Below are positions 10,718 through 22,681 of a DNA stretch of 56,335 bases, one piece after another. Position 1 is the stretch's first letter. The number at the start of each line of letters is the position of its first letter. The DNA comes from Priapulus caudatus (taxonomy: Eukaryota; Priapulida; Priapulimorpha; Priapulimorphida; Priapulidae), in contig NW_014577068.1 of assembly GCF_000485595.1 (NCBI RefSeq), positions 1,358,261 to 1,414,595 on the forward strand, read 5' to 3'. Made by a program: the position numbers and the translations under genes. The notes beneath the pieces were generated by a model. That model was not told the DNA's origin. It worked only from the letters and a program-made list of their open reading frames with translations, and ran no database searches.

Positions 10718-11311
10718 GGTTAGTGGCAGTGTTTTGTTTTACGATGTTTCGGCAAGGCTTCGGATCGGTGGTGAGTTTGATGCATGCGCGGGTGGCCGCC
10801 GGTTAGCCGTCATCTAAATGGCATGTAGCGTTTGATATCAGAACAAAGCTGATCGAGATCCAGCATGGCAGCGTGCGACCACTTAAGCCTGTACGTGTTT
10901 GTTGTCATACATAACTGGTTCTCTGGGATCTGCAGTTTATACTTTTAATATGCGTCATTCATCTTCTTTGAAGGTGGAGAATTTTTTGGCATTTTTTTAG
11001 TCTGGCCTTCTGGAGTATCATAAAAACTTGACAAGCGAGATATTATCGTGAGCATCTCCGTGGAGTTTGGGTCTTGATTTTACAAGTTTTGATTTCATTT
11101 TACACCTGGATGGGATTGAAAGTGGTCTGTAATTTTATTTTGATAAGTGCTTAAACTCCCCTGCAGAGTCTAAGAGAAAATATTTTTTTGTCGATTAAGA
11201 ATTGAAGAGCGCCATTTCAGTTGGGCTCGGATGAGTAGGCAAGATGGCGTAGAGAAAGAAGCGGGTGGGCTGCATCGCTCGCTAGATTCCTCCATCGGTG
11301 TGCTTCCTCGC

Positions 11312-11358
11312 TGACGTCAGCGCCGTCTGATTGGTCGACTTTAGCATCTGTTTATTGG
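11312..11358 (+). promoter_or_regulatory. CRE plus two ATTGG (CCAAT) boxes
   Basis: A perfect palindromic CRE, TGACGTCA (11312-11319), is followed by GATTGG (11329) and a second ATTGG (11354). CREB/ATF with NF-Y pairs at such close spacing are classic proximal promoter elements. A transcription start just downstream would produce a CpG-rich leader running to the donor at 11768. Confidence 0.5.
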
Positions 11359-11379
11359 TTTTGCCATTTTCAATGCATT

Positions 11380-11767
11380 TGTCAAAATTTTACCTTCCTA
11401 ACCTTCGCAGTGCGAGCGTTGTAGGATCGGCCAGGCAGCGTGCTACGTGCATCTTCTTGGGACACGTTCGCCTTTCGTCGGCTCGCTTTCGATCCTATCG
11501 CACGGTCATGTGCACACTGTTCTGTCGGACTGGGCGTAGGGATTCTACTGAGACGAGCCGATCTGTCACTCCGCGGTGCAGTGGCGCAGGCGTTCAGTAG
11601 TGCTTCCTCGGACGGACAGGCCTCGCCACTTCCCGCTCCGCATTCGGCGCGGGCGGCCACGGAAATTTTGGAAGAAGCCGTTCCACGTTTTTACATAGTA
11701 ATTTTTTTTGTTTTTATGACGCGGCGACAACAAAGGCGGCGGTTGCACCGATGGGCTACTTAACAGG
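11380..11767 (+). other. Possible first exon (mostly 5' leader)
   Basis: The stretch lies directly downstream of the CRE/ATTGG group and ends at a good donor, AACAGG/GTAAGC. An ATG at 11751 opens only five codons (MGYLT) before the donor, leaving a phase 2 junction. Upstream frames are interrupted. Start and extent are guesses; only the donor and the promoter motifs are seen. Confidence 0.2.
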
Positions 11768-13996
11768 GTAAGCTGCTGAGATTAAAACTGGTATTTTAAA
11801 GAAGCGAGGCAGCCAAAAAGAAGTGCACCAGACATGTGGTACGTGATGGTTGGCGATGTCTGTTGTTATGGTTGACAGGTTGGCGTGCTTCTTCAGGCAT
11901 CTATGGCGGCGCAGGAGAAGAGGCTTAGATGAAGAAAAGGCATGCCGGGCACCGAGATTTCACGCAACAGCATGGTCGAATATTCGGCAAAAATTTGCGG
12001 TTTTGGTTCGCCATTCTTATTGGACGGAATTTTGCGCGAGCAAATGGCGTCATGGCCTGTGCGCAGTACGAGACCCTTACTACTTAATTTTCCGCCAGGT
12101 TTTCCATTTGTTTGTGGCTGGCGGACAGTGTGTATGGTAGATCGGCACTCAATAGGCAGGTTTCAATTAATGCGTTGCCGCCATTTTGTTTTACGCGGAC
12201 AACCATGACAGTTGGGCGGCGGTTGCCCAGAAATGGGCTGCGTGTTGAACGTGACGTGACGTTGAACGTAAGAATATGCCGTATTGCACGTTTAAAAAAA
12301 TGGTTCCATTGATATGAATCTACAATGAGTGCGAGTTGAATAGGGTGATCGGACACTTTGCGCCAACGAAGACGTGCGGTTGTAGATTCAAAACTGGTCT
12401 TAGAAAAGAATGATTCTGCCAAAAAAAGAAGCAAAATCGGCACGTGGCAGCGGCTTTTGTTCGTTGCCGAGCGGCGCGCGGCGGGGATTCGGCAGTCACA
12501 GCTTCACGAGATACAGGTACCTTCATTTGCGAGTTTTGCGTTTTCGCGTAATTTGCCGATCTTCGGGCAGTTCGGTGAGCGACACGTCGGAGCCACACCT
12601 CGTGCGCAGATAGCCTCGGACTGGGTGCGCAGGCTCTGCTCACCGTTCTTTTTTCCGGCTGCATGCTATTTTATAGCACGCCGCGAACCTTTATGTTTGA
12701 CAATCGGAGGACAGCCGAAGGAGATATTTGCCGCCATTTTGATTCTCGCGGAACGCTGTGAGGGTTAGTCCTGGTTATGTTAGCTAACCTAGAGCCAAGC
12801 GAGAGTGCGCGTATTTGGGTATTACAAATATGTTTTCCTGCGAAATAGCGTGAATTGTGTGAACATTCGCGGCACTCCTTGTGCCAAATTTTTCGGAAAT
12901 TCACAAGTTTTTTGATACGGTCTCGAGCTATGGTACTACTGGTCAACCGTTCACGTTGATTTGCGAATTGAGCGCCGTTTGACGCACATTTTTATTTGCG
13001 CGTAAGTCCTCATTCCTGCTGGAGGACGCCGAGGGCGATTGTATCCATCCGCCATTTTGTACGTCATCTGCCGCCATTTTACTTTTCAGGGGGCATCATG
13101 CCAGTTGGGCGATGACGCTACGAGGAGGCTGACGAGGTTTCACGGCGAGGTACCATGTTCTAGTCTAGTCGAGTAATTTACCATTTGTTGCAGTTTTCAG
13201 AGACCGGCGTTTGAAATCAAATCTTCCGAAATATTCTTAGACATTGTTTTTTGGTTTTCTGATTCACAGTATGCACCAGCGCTCAAACACGACAATGGCG
13301 GTGTTACATGTGCCTATTGGCAGTCATGAAGGACTTGCCAAGTCTCGTCACTATTAGATTTTTCTGCGCGGAGTTGAATCGGACTAGAATAATTTCTTCT
13401 AAATATGTAGCATGCAGTGAATGATGTCAGAACTTAAAGATGAAGTGGGGTTCCGTCATATTATTCACTTTCCAAAATTTTGCTTTACCAGCGGCAGTGT
13501 TTCCCACGATTTCTTTGATTCTGCTACGTAGCGTAATATTGGTTAAGCATGTAGATGCGTGGCCGCAGTGGACTGGGAAAGACCTGTCTGTTACCACCAA
13601 GTCGCTCTTCAACTGGCCATGGGGGTCTGTGTGCAGCAAGGTTTCTTTTTGGGCTGTTCTTTAAAATTCCTCATTGGAGGAACACGGTGGCAGCGGTCCT
13701 GATCAGGTGATAGGAAATCGCTAAGACCATGTTTGCCGTTGTTGTCTCCGCCTGGTTGAGGAAGTGCGAGGTTTGTCTCGCATTATCAGCTGCATTAGTT
13801 AGCGATTGCAATGGGTAGAGGCGCTGGTTGCGTTCCTCGCTCATTGGATGCGGTTGTGCGCATTGCGCAAACGTCATGGCACCGTGCGCATACGAAACCT
13901 GCGAATCTCCGCTCTCACTTTGCCAGCTCTTCCAACTTAGACTAGAAGCGAAAATTCACGCAGAAATGTGTAAAGTCGGCTTCTGTTTTTCGCAGG

Positions 13997-14100
13997 TGAC
14001 AACGGCAGATTGGGCTTCCACTGTGAGGCATTGGTGGAACTATCAAGGACATCGGCAGAAGTGGCCGACAGCGCGCTGCTGACACATGCAATGTCACTAG
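13997..14100 (+). CDS. Candidate internal exon, unknown protein
   Basis: A strong acceptor (CGGCTTCTGTTTTTCGCAG) is followed by 104 bases and a donor CACTAG/GTAGGC. Exactly one frame is open throughout (phase 1 to 1). It reads DNGRLGFHCEALVELSRTSA and then EVADSALLTHAMSL, a balanced amphipathic-looking composition without low complexity. Of the early candidates this looks most like real protein, but I know no family. It lies at the right edge of the CpG-rich block, consistent with a gene transcribed rightward. Confidence 0.33.
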
Positions 14101-14109
14101 GTAGGCCCT

Positions 14110-15472
14110 CACTTCTGCATTCAGTTTCCTCAATAGTTATTTGAGTATGTGTTTAGTGATTTATATATCATGTTGTTGTGTATGCCTTTGAGATTTTAGA
14201 AGGTTATGTAGGATGTCTCTCGTGCTCTGTGGTAACTGTAGTTATAATCTGTCCAAATTATCCGTATGGGTTTTAGATGTAAACATTTAGATGATGCATT
14301 TTACAGCGATGTCGCATGTTAGTCCAGAAATGAGAGGTGCACGAGCATAGGTTGTCTCGGGGATAGCAATGAGAAGTAGATGGAAGCTATAAATGGCAGT
14401 TGCAGTTAGTTAAACTTTTAGGCAATTGCAACTTATAATTTCACTGGCACCTTGGCTTGATGCAACCTGATCGGTGTTGTAGCGGTTAGAAGACATTTGT
14501 TGTCGATGAACACAGTTCCATTTAATAGAATCAGTTAACTGTTTAGACAAGCAACATCATCTACGTAAAATTGTACCTACGTAACTTTCACAGTAAATGT
14601 TTGCACCTTTGGCAATAATAAAGTGTAGCTCAAGTCACCAAGCCCAATAGCAAGATTCTGAAATGCAACAGCAAAATTTGACTCTGTGGCAGATAGAATG
14701 TCTTGATATCGTGCGTGTTTGTTTGAATTGTAAAATATTTGCTGTAACTTGGCAGACCATATTTTTATAACCGTTAGGTAAAAATGATTTGTGCGATCAG
14801 AAAATGTACTCTGTGTGAGGTTTAGATGATGGCATATTAATATAGTCTATTATTTGTGGCGAGAAGATACAATGCATTCCAAAACTGATGTCTCCAGCAA
14901 GCTCCCCAAGATCTTTCAGATTAGTAAATTGCAACGTTCCTCCTAGTATCGGAACATGATTGTGTGGACGGGAATTTTTGTGAATTTTGGCCCCATTTGA
15001 TGGCATATTCAAGCAAGCCACTGAGATTGTCCATTTTGTTTCGCACAACCATTTAGGTATATTCAATGTTCACTTGTCGTTGTCATGTCATCAATTTAAA
15101 CACAGTATCCCTCAAAGCCAATAAAGGCACCAAAATGAAAAATTGCATGATGGCATTAGAATACTTTTATGTCTATATGTATATATATACGTTAGTAAAA
15201 TTCCATTTCGGTATACACCGGACCAACTGTGACATTCACAACATAAAATATGTCTGCATGAAGCCATTATGACGAAAGGTGGCGGCACCTAGTGGAAGAG
15301 ACGTGATCCACAAACAATGGTTCCTCAACAAAAAATAATGCAGCTTGCTTTTGGAATTGCGTATCAACGGTACTGAATTGCTACTGTCAAAGGTTCAGTG
15401 GAGATGGGGCTGAAAGCCCGGGTATGTAGCACACAGGTAATGTCCAGCAAATCACTTGGCACTTAGTGCCCA
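14110..15472. other. AT-rich stretch with an ambiguous minus-strand frame
   Basis: No repeats. A minus-strand open frame of 89 codons at 14797-15066 has protein-like composition but no clear splice sites or start context. I list it here rather than as a gene. Confidence 0.35.
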
Positions 15473-15568
15473 GCCCAGAGAGCCACGTGCTGAATGGCTA
15501 CGCCACAGCATCAAACAATACAGCTGCACTGCAGTCCGTCGGTGAAATCCACCATAATACAAGTCAGG
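15473..15568 (+). CDS. Weak candidate exon
   Basis: 96 bases between an acceptor-like TTAGTGCCCAG and a donor CAAGTCAG/GTATCG. One frame is open (phase 2 to 0), reading PESHVLNGYATASNNTAALQ and on. Overlapping frames on both strands between 15573 and 15926 also look protein-like, so at least some of these must be chance. Low confidence. Confidence 0.17.
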
Positions 15569-15953
15569 TATCGTGCCATTACGTTGCTGCGAGGTTGCTG
15601 CCATCGCTCCCTGTAGATATTATTATCAAATTTTTGCACTCACAGAAGGAAATCTTCGTTTGTGCCTGCGCATGTTTGAAAAATCTTTACCGAAATTCAG
15701 AGTAATTTCAGGAGATGAAATTTTGATATATAACTGCCACGGAGCAATAGTGAATGCAGCCTTTCTCGGTATCCTGCTCCTCGAGTGAGCCCTCGTTAAT
15801 TTCCTGGGTATTGTGAAAAGGTACACATGGGATGTCCATCCAGAATTGGTTTAAAGTTGGTTCGTTATATTTAATATTCAAATTTCGTACCGGCTGCTCT
15901 TCTTTGTTCAACACATACATGTGCAAGTCTGAAGTTTCAATGCGAGTGCTGTA

Positions 15954-15983
15954 TGACTGACTGACTGACTGACTGACTGACTA
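15954..15983. repeat. (GACT)n microsatellite
   Basis: Seven tandem GACT units, perfect. Confidence 0.95.
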
Positions 15984-17157
15984 AGCTTTGCAACAGCAAA
16001 ATTGTCATTTTTATGTCTGTACCTGCCACGTTTGTTTTAATAGCTATGTTGTCAGCTGGAATATATATCTTATCGTTAGCAAGACGTGTTGTTAGTTTAG
16101 TGATAATTCGTCGGTTGGTATTTACTAAACGTTTTTAATTGTGCTGCTGAAGTGAATAACAGCACGTGAAATATTCTCAAATAACGTATCCGTCTACAAC
16201 GGTGTTATTTGTCAAGGTTTTCGAGCCAATAGCTCATGCACGTAGGCAAGAGATAAGATTTCCAGGTATAAAATATTAGTCTAGTCTGGCCAAACCAGAC
16301 AGTTCAAATTATAGTAGTGCGCTATATGTGCTTAAAAGCGTGTTTCATGCGCATTGAAATGATAACAGCATGTTTATTTGCGATATGTCATTTCCCTCTA
16401 TAAATAAGGTCCAAAATAGATAGTAATTTACATGTATAGTCATTGCAGTTGATGCAGATATATAATTAGTTAGTAGTTATTACAAAATGTTCCCTGAATT
16501 GTGTGCAGCCGTTAACGTGCCATGTTGAGTCCTTGTGGCGTATATGCGTTCATGCACAAAAGCAACTGCAGCTGAATTTACAGCGAAACTAAAATATAAT
16601 TTTATGCAAGAAATGCATGCGTGCATGTAGGAGTGGCGCATTTCAAATAATGCAAAGACGACATTCCAGTGTGACACTGTAACTCTTTCACAGACTAAAC
16701 ATTTTGCCTATTTCTCTTGTGCTGAAGAGACAACATTTGGCTCTACAGCATATCACTTAGTCATGCTTTACTGTGCATTCCCCCTAGCTTGTCTAGCAAA
16801 CTAGTTTGTGTTTTATAAAAATTATTTGGCGCCATTTATAAGAAGCGAAGCAAGGTCGTGGGCAGTTTCGTAGATTTTAACAGCGGCAATACGTGATGCG
16901 CCACACCTTGCTGGTAGCTAGCGCCCTCTGTGAGTTGTTTCGCTCAATAGTAGTGTACTTCGAAGAGAATCGAATGGCTTCAGTTGTAAGAGTTGATGTT
17001 TATTTGATGCATCTGCTACACTTGCAAATATATTATGATTCAGATTAATTAAACTGGTAATAGAATAACAGAAAAACATTGGAAGCCAGCATACCCATAA
17101 ATATATCTTAGGCATTCTAGTAGTGAAGTAGTAGCTGCTGTGCGTCGCTCTATAAGT

Positions 17158-17195
17158 ATTAGTATTTGTAGTAGTAGTAGTCGTAGTGTTAGTTA

Positions 17196-17245
<50 letters not shown>

Positions 17246-17456
17246 ATAGTAGCAGCAGTAGTAGTGTTATAGTGTTAGTTGTAGTAGTAGTAGTGGTAGT
17301 GTTAGTTGTAGTAGTAGCAGCAGTAGTAGTGTTAGTGTTAGTTGTAGTAGTAGTAGTGGTAGTGTTAGTTGTAGTAGTAGCAGCAGTAGTAGTGTTAGTG
17401 TTAGTTGTAGTAGTAGTAGTGGTAGTGTTAGTTGTAGTAGTAGTAGCAGTAGTAGC
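17158..17456. repeat. TAG/CAG trinucleotide array with 63-bp higher-order unit
   Basis: Starts as nearly pure (TAG)n, then becomes a higher-order repeat: a 63-base unit of TAG, TGG, TGT and CAG triplets recurs about three times from about 17276 to 17450 with little change. Because the unit is 21 triplets long, an open frame (119 codons) runs through and encodes serine- then valine-rich junk; it is not a gene. Confidence 0.93.
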
Positions 17457-17459
17457 TAT

Positions 17460-18265
17460 AAATATACACGTGAACTTGCATCATTATTGCACTATTTAAC
17501 CATTGGTATGCACGTGTGTGTGCGTGCGTGCGTGCGTATGCGCGTGTTTGTTGACCAGCGTGTATATTATATATGACAAAACATTTTGTGATATACTTAA
17601 TGTGGTGTAATAATATTAATAGTATTAAAAGCAAATTTATGTAGATGCTGGTTTGAGCATTAGATGAATTATTTTGTGTAAAATCCTTCCACCTGTATGG
17701 TCAGGTAAAGCGACGTGTATTGTAATGCTAGCTAAAGGGCATGTCAGATCTGACTGAAGCTTTAAACAGAAAGTCAGACTATGACTCTTCACTTCTTTTT
17801 ACCAGAACGTTTGGCACATGTATTTACCAGTTTAACCAACTGTTTAATCGTAGACCAGATGACATGTTAGAGAAATGAAGATCGTTAGACGTGTTCATGT
17901 CTTCACGTGATGAAATGAGAACGTGCTGAAATATTTCCGACAGGCGTAGGTTTGCGATTTTCCGGTCTGAGATTCTGCGAGTCTGGTCTGGCCGTAGCTG
18001 CATGCACTGCAACGCGCGTTGTAAGGGAAGTCGTGTCTAAATAGCATTTTCAGTCATAGCGAGTATGTGCACTGGAAAACGGTGCGTGCGTAAGCGTGTA
18101 TACACATGATTGTCATGTTCGTTGTGCGTTGTTTGTCTTTCCTGTTGTATATCACCTAAAACTGCGCCGATAGTTGATGCTATTTTGGTGTGTGGATTAT
18201 TGGGAAAAAGGGACGAATGTCCAATTGAGCCATATTAAAAGCTATGGTGCTGAGATGCACACATT
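17460..18265. other. Non-coding stretch
   Basis: A short TGCG run at 17511-17540. Nothing else recognised. Confidence 0.5.
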
Positions 18266-18267
18266 TT

Positions 18268-18981
18268 TAGCTCATCTTGACATCGTCAAGCTGAGCTATT
18301 GCCATGGGTCGTCGTCCGTCGTCCGTCTGTCCGTTCTTCCGTCCGTCAACATAACAAACAGTCTGTGGTGTCACACTCGTCTGGTTCGTTTTACAAGATT
18401 TCATTGACAATATCTTTAATACAAAATTGGTATTTCCGCTTCACCCTGCCGATGAAACGTCTATATTAGAGTAAAGTTTTGCAAAACATGCCGGAACGCA
18501 GCATAACCTATTTATTTCGAACGCCATCGCAAAGAAACATCAAGCGGGTATAGCGCCATCTACCGTCACAAATTGTGATTCATTTTGGTTTATAAATTAT
18601 TATTGCGATATACAGATGGCAACCGTGTGCTACCGCCTAGAAAAACTCATACGAAGTAAACACTTCCAAGTTCCATGCAACCAATTAACCTTTGACAAAA
18701 GTTGTGTTATGGGCAGGGAAACACCATTGTCACGCGGTATATAGCAGCTACGTGGAATAAGCGTATCCTCTCAATCTTACACGTTACACAACGGGAGCTC
18801 CACTTTTAGGCAGTGCCTAAATCTGAATATTATAAAACCGTTACATGGCGATCATTTAGGTGTAACGCCATCACTCGCCCACATCTCAGACTTTCACATC
18901 GCAAACATTTATTTTCACATAAAAAAATTACACATAAATATCAAGAGTATATAATGGGAGTTCTCCCATATATATACTCTT
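18268..18981. mobile_element. Hairpin-ended repeat element with GTCGTCCGTC block
   Basis: The left end is a 14-base stem hairpin with a 3-base loop (TAGCTCATCTTGAC, ATC, GTCAAGCTGAGCTA, 18268-18298), followed by ATTGCCATGGGTCGTCGTCC and more CCGTC words. The right end is another hairpin, GAGTATATAATGGGAG / CTCCCATATATATACTC (18943-18981). Repeats with a TGAGCTATTGCCATGG then GTCGTCCGTC block are familiar to me from marine invertebrate genomes, but this is memory and unverified. No coding frame. The two hairpins may be the ends of one 714-bp element or of two adjacent ones. Confidence 0.5.
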
Positions 18982-18984
18982 CGT

Positions 18985-21800
18985 TTCTATAATGTACGTC
19001 GATGGTTGCTCAATTAAAACTGACTTCTTCTCACTCACTCATTTGTGTCCTTTTTGTGGTGAGCTACAGTGTCATTGACACTTTCATTTAATTAATTCCT
19101 GAGCTGTATTATTTTGCATTAGATAACTCCCAGTGTGGTCTGAGATATGAACTGCATAATTCCAACCTGTAGCTCTTACGGTGTCAATAGGACCAACATG
19201 GTGAAATTGTTTTTTGTTCTGTAAGTCTATCAAACATTGATTCTGTGTTAGTGCAAGTTCCACTGTTATCCAAGTGGTGAGGACATGTGATTGCATGGCA
19301 GGTAGCTAACATGAAAATGTTAGACAGTGTTTCGTTGCTACTACTATTTGCAATGGTTACTATAAAAGTGCACCTAATAGTTGCACCATATATGTCACTG
19401 GACATGTTGCATATGACCATGTCATGGTATGCCTGCTCTCATTCAAAACTTGTTCGTCAACACCATTAATTTGTAATGATTTCAAAAGGAAATTAGTGAG
19501 AAAACAGCTGACCTGGTCACAAGAAGTTTTATGATCAGGTGATTTTCAACGTGTATGTGAGGCATGCTTGTGGAAATCTTAAATAGGCACTGATCGGAGT
19601 TGGCAGTACAATCAGTCACAATTGAAGCATGGTCAGCAAGAGTGCTCGTCTCTGTTTATAATTGCATTGATCTTTTGCTATATGTGGAAATTATAAAGAC
19701 CAAGGCATTCTTTATTATATAACTGCAGAATGCTGGGAAATAGTCTCGCTCTAGTTCAGTCATAATCATCATCTGACATCAAATGTCCACTTCACCTGTC
19801 AATTTGTGCAATAAAATCTAACTGCGCTGTTCCCATGTACACCGTGCTAAGAATCTTTGGGTGTCAGAGATGCTTTAGCACTCGTCAGTGCTTCAAGGGA
19901 TGAGAGAGATGAGCACGCGCGATGCAGGCGGTTTCTCGCGCGGGCGTTGGAAGAATTCAGAAAATGGCGACAGCGCTGCACATAGCACGCGCCCACGCAG
20001 CACAAGATGGCGATAAGGCGACAGACAGGCGCGTGCGCGTCATCCCTGCATCACGATCAGCGTGTGATATCAAACATGCTCTCGCGTCCCGCGCTCGCTC
20101 GCTCCATCATAATTGTTTTTATTACACGTTTCAAGAACTGGTTCCTTCTCGAAATGGAAACTTTTGCTCGATGCATGTTTGATTTGGGAAACCGTAAGCG
20201 CGCAAGCCGCCAACCCGGCAGGTAGGGGGGCCACTGCCAGACAGATTATGGGGTTTTACGTCGGTCAGGGCCGTACGTCTGACCTCACGCAATACTCGGT
20301 GATGGCAAAATTAAACCCCTTATGAAATGTCTGTGAGATAGCAGTCTGGTTTTGTAAGGTTGGAGGGGGGGGGGTGTTCTGGTGGGGGGAAGTAGAACGT
20401 GCGTGTGTGTGCATGCGTTCGATCATACATGTAGGCGTACATGTGCGTACGTGTCTGCTCATTGTAAGTGTATGACGCAACTAAAGTGAGATGGTTAGGC
20501 CCTCTCCTACCTGTCTAGCAACAAAGGGTGGTCGGCCAACTATCGCCTTCTGTACTAATGTCAATATGCTGTGAGTGAAACGTTTCGTGCAGAGACAGTG
20601 CAGGCATATCATTGTCAGGTTTGCTAAGTTGTAATAGTTAGCCTAGCTCTAATGGTTCCGTCTAAGACTCTAAGTGCTATTAAATTTATCAGCTTTCATA
20701 ATCTAAACTGATATCACAGGCTGGTATACGCTCGCTTTGAAGCTCCCTTAAAATTTTGTCTGGACGAGAATATCAGAGGTACCCCAGTGCATCTTTTTTG
20801 TTGTTAGAGTGCCATTATGAGCATGGTTTGGTTTCAAGCTCTGCTGTTTAAATTCCAGATTGCACAAGTTTGTTCTTGACGAGAACAAATAAAAGTAGCT
20901 CAAATACCTATACACCACCCTCCAAGTCCTTTCATTTAAAGGTTGTCACGTTTGTTTCAACCAGCTCTTTCGACATTTTACACAGTCGATTTACTGCTTG
21001 TTTTACAAGTAGGGCCTGGTTCGCCAAAGAAAGGCAAAAACGTCCAAAACTGTCCTAAAATTAACACACTTTAAATATACTTGCTGACTATTTCTGCTAA
21101 TTTCATACAGGTTGCTTGGCCTATTGCATAAGCTTTTTATTTTTGTGAAATGGTAGAGGAGTGCAGCAAGTGTCCAGTGCTTCCATTCAGTGAAAGGAGA
21201 GCTTGTAAGTAGCTGTTAAAATTATTTTTCATTAAAACCAGTTTTAGTTATGCTACAAAGCAACTTTTGATGTTTAGTAGTAATTAGATGTTAATAAATA
21301 CGTGATTTGAAATGATACGTTTGATACGTGGCAATCACTGTTCAGATATTTGAGTGGGTGGCACCAATTTTCACAGAAAGAGGTTGCTGGAATTCCTTGA
21401 AACACTTTCACATAATGAATTCTAAGCATCATGTGAAGCGGTGTCAATCGAGTTGGCACCAATAGTGTAACCAGTGTATTATGTTGAAGACCATTTTGCA
21501 TGCAATCTGGTTGGTGGCACAAATCTAAAAATTTTAAGCTGTGGTAAAACAATATGATAAATCGGATGCCTTGCCGGCTCAAAGGCGCCACCTTTCGGGA
21601 GAAATCTACCATTGCTAGTGCTCTCGTGGTAATGACGATGTTTATTTAAATGTAAATTTTTACTTTTTATAAGCTTCTTGTATGAAACGAGGAAATGAAA
21701 TTCAAGTGTCTTTCAGAATTGCCACCAAAGGCAGCACTTGCAATGGGATCGTGTAAAAAAAATGCCAGCACATTTTAAATGCATCTTTTTATTTAGTGCT
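18985..21800. other. Mixed stretch: CpG-rich patch and ambiguous frames
   Basis: Contains a small CpG-rich patch at 19915-20110 with two YY1-like sites (AAAATGGCGA at 19961 and CAAGATGGCG at 20003), possibly a minor promoter. Minus-strand frames at 19084-19420 and 21274-21612 are protein-like but lack splice support. A plus-strand donor at 21207 (GAGAGCTT/GTAAGTAG) has no good open exon before it. No gene is called. Confidence 0.35.
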
Positions 21801-21804
21801 TATG

Positions 21805-22345
21805 CAGTCAGGGTGCTAGTGAGAAATAGTGCAGGCAGGGTTCTAGTGAGAGATCGTGCAGTCAGGGTTCTAATGAGATAACATGAAGTCATGCTTGTAC
21901 GCGAGGTAATGCAGTCACGATCCTAACGGGGGTTTAGCTGTATTGGTTCTACGAGAGGTTATCCAGTCATGTTTCTAGTAGAAGACTGTGCAGTAATGTT
22001 TTTAGTGAGAAAATTGTGCAGTCAGGTTTCTAATAAGAGATTCTGCAGTCATGGTTCCACAAGAGATTACCACAGTCAAGGATCTAGTGGGAGGTTGTAC
22101 AACCAGGGATATGCAGTTTTGGTTCCACAAGAGATGCAGCCATGTTTCTAAGTAGCTGCTGTGCTATAATGTATGCACGGAAGTTCATCTAGTCATTGTT
22201 CTGGTGAGAGATTGTGCAGTTTTTACTCTAAAATACTAGTGCATGTACCGTGTTCCTAGTGAGGGGGGGGGGGTTGTGCTATAAATGGTTCCAGGAGAGG
22301 TTATCCATGCAGTCACGAATCAATAGTGGGAATGATTTGGTACGG
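21805..22345. repeat. Degenerate minisatellite, unit about 27-36 bp
   Basis: Roughly a dozen diverged copies of a unit like GTGCAGTCAGGGTTCTAGTG plus AGAGATT, with words TGCAGTCA, GTTCTAGTGAGAG and GGTTCCACAAGAG recurring. Unit lengths vary from about 25 to 45 bases. Old and decayed. Confidence 0.75.
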
Positions 22346-22386
22346 GTAGGTCTATATAGGTATTATTATTGGTGCAAGAATTGGTT

Positions 22387-22463
22387 CAAGGATAGAGATG
22401 ATCATGATGTCCAGGATGGTGATAGGATAGGATGTTTATTACTGGACATGCTCTCTATCCTTG
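22387..22463. repeat. Imperfect inverted repeat
   Basis: CAAGGATAGAGAT...GATGTCCAG on the left (22387-22414) pairs with CTGGACATGCTCTCTATCCTTG on the right (22442-22463) with a small bulge. It ends 15 bases before the MULE-like element at 22479. No target duplication recognised around it. Confidence 0.7.
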
Positions 22464-22478
22464 AGCCCAAGAATTTAC

Positions 22479-22681
22479 GCTGATAGGGTCTATATCTCCC
22501 TGGGTACTACCGGACACTGCCTGCTGTTGTCAATAACAACAATCAATAATATCAACAATCAACATTCAACAAACAATAATGTCAGCAACAATAACAGCAG
22601 TCAGTAGCAGCAACAACAACAGTAGCCGCAGTGTCTGGCAGTACCCAGGGCCAGGGAGACATAGTCATAGACCTTATGAGC
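22479..22681. mobile_element. Foldback MULE-like MITE, copy 3 (perfect 9-bp TSD)
   Basis: A 203-bp element. The left end is GCTGATAGGGTCTATATCTC and the right end is a near reverse complement (GGGAGACATAGTCATAGACC then TTATGAGC). The arms include CCTGGGTACT and CAGACACTGC. Flanks are AGAATTTAC at 22470-22478 and at 22682-22690, a perfect 9-bp target duplication. Unlike copies 1 and 2 the centre is a CAACAA/CAATAA-rich stretch with no TTAGGG array, so the family shares its termini but not its interior, as MITE families often do. Confidence 0.88.

Larger units (their letters stand above)
11240..13081. promoter_or_regulatory. Cluster of YY1-like ATGGCG / GCCGCCATTTT motifs
   Basis: CAAGATGGCG at 11240, TATGGCGGC at about 11902, GCCGCCATTTTG at 12177 and 12730, TCCGCCATTTTG at 13048 and GCCGCCATTTTA at 13070. 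These match the YY1 core (AAGATGGCGGC, or its reverse complement), a motif often found close to transcription or translation starts in animals. Two copies lie 22 bases apart at 13048 and 13070. Assignment to YY1 is by motif likeness only. Confidence 0.45.
9700..14110. promoter_or_regulatory. CpG-rich promoter-like block
   Basis: By eye this is the most CpG-dense long stretch in the left half, with many CG, GCGC and CGGC words and repeated ATGGCG/GCCATTTT motifs, unlike the AT-rich flanks. Animal CpG-rich blocks with CRE, CCAAT and YY1-like sites commonly mark promoters. It contains many chance open frames (up to 136 codons at 12358-12768) because stop codons are rarer in GC-rich DNA; I do not call those genes. 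Direction of transcription is not certain; the CRE/ATTGG group and the donor at 11768 point rightward. Confidence 0.5.

Noticed and set aside
12358-12768. 136-codon open frame on plus strand
   Set aside because: It lies in CpG-rich DNA where stop codons are scarce, has no domain, and several other frames overlap it on both strands.
14797-15926. Several protein-like minus-strand frames (14797-15066, 15626-15826, 15708-15926)
   Set aside because: They overlap protein-like plus-strand frames, lack good splice sites and show no known domain, so strand and reality cannot be decided.
17140-17499. 119-codon serine/valine-rich frame
   Set aside because: Produced by the TAG trinucleotide array.
19084-19420. 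Two overlapping minus-strand frames that might be one shifted transposase
   Set aside because: No conserved motif seen; not enough to call a decayed gene.
21274-21612. 112-codon minus-strand frame
   Set aside because: No start context, splice sites or domain recognised.
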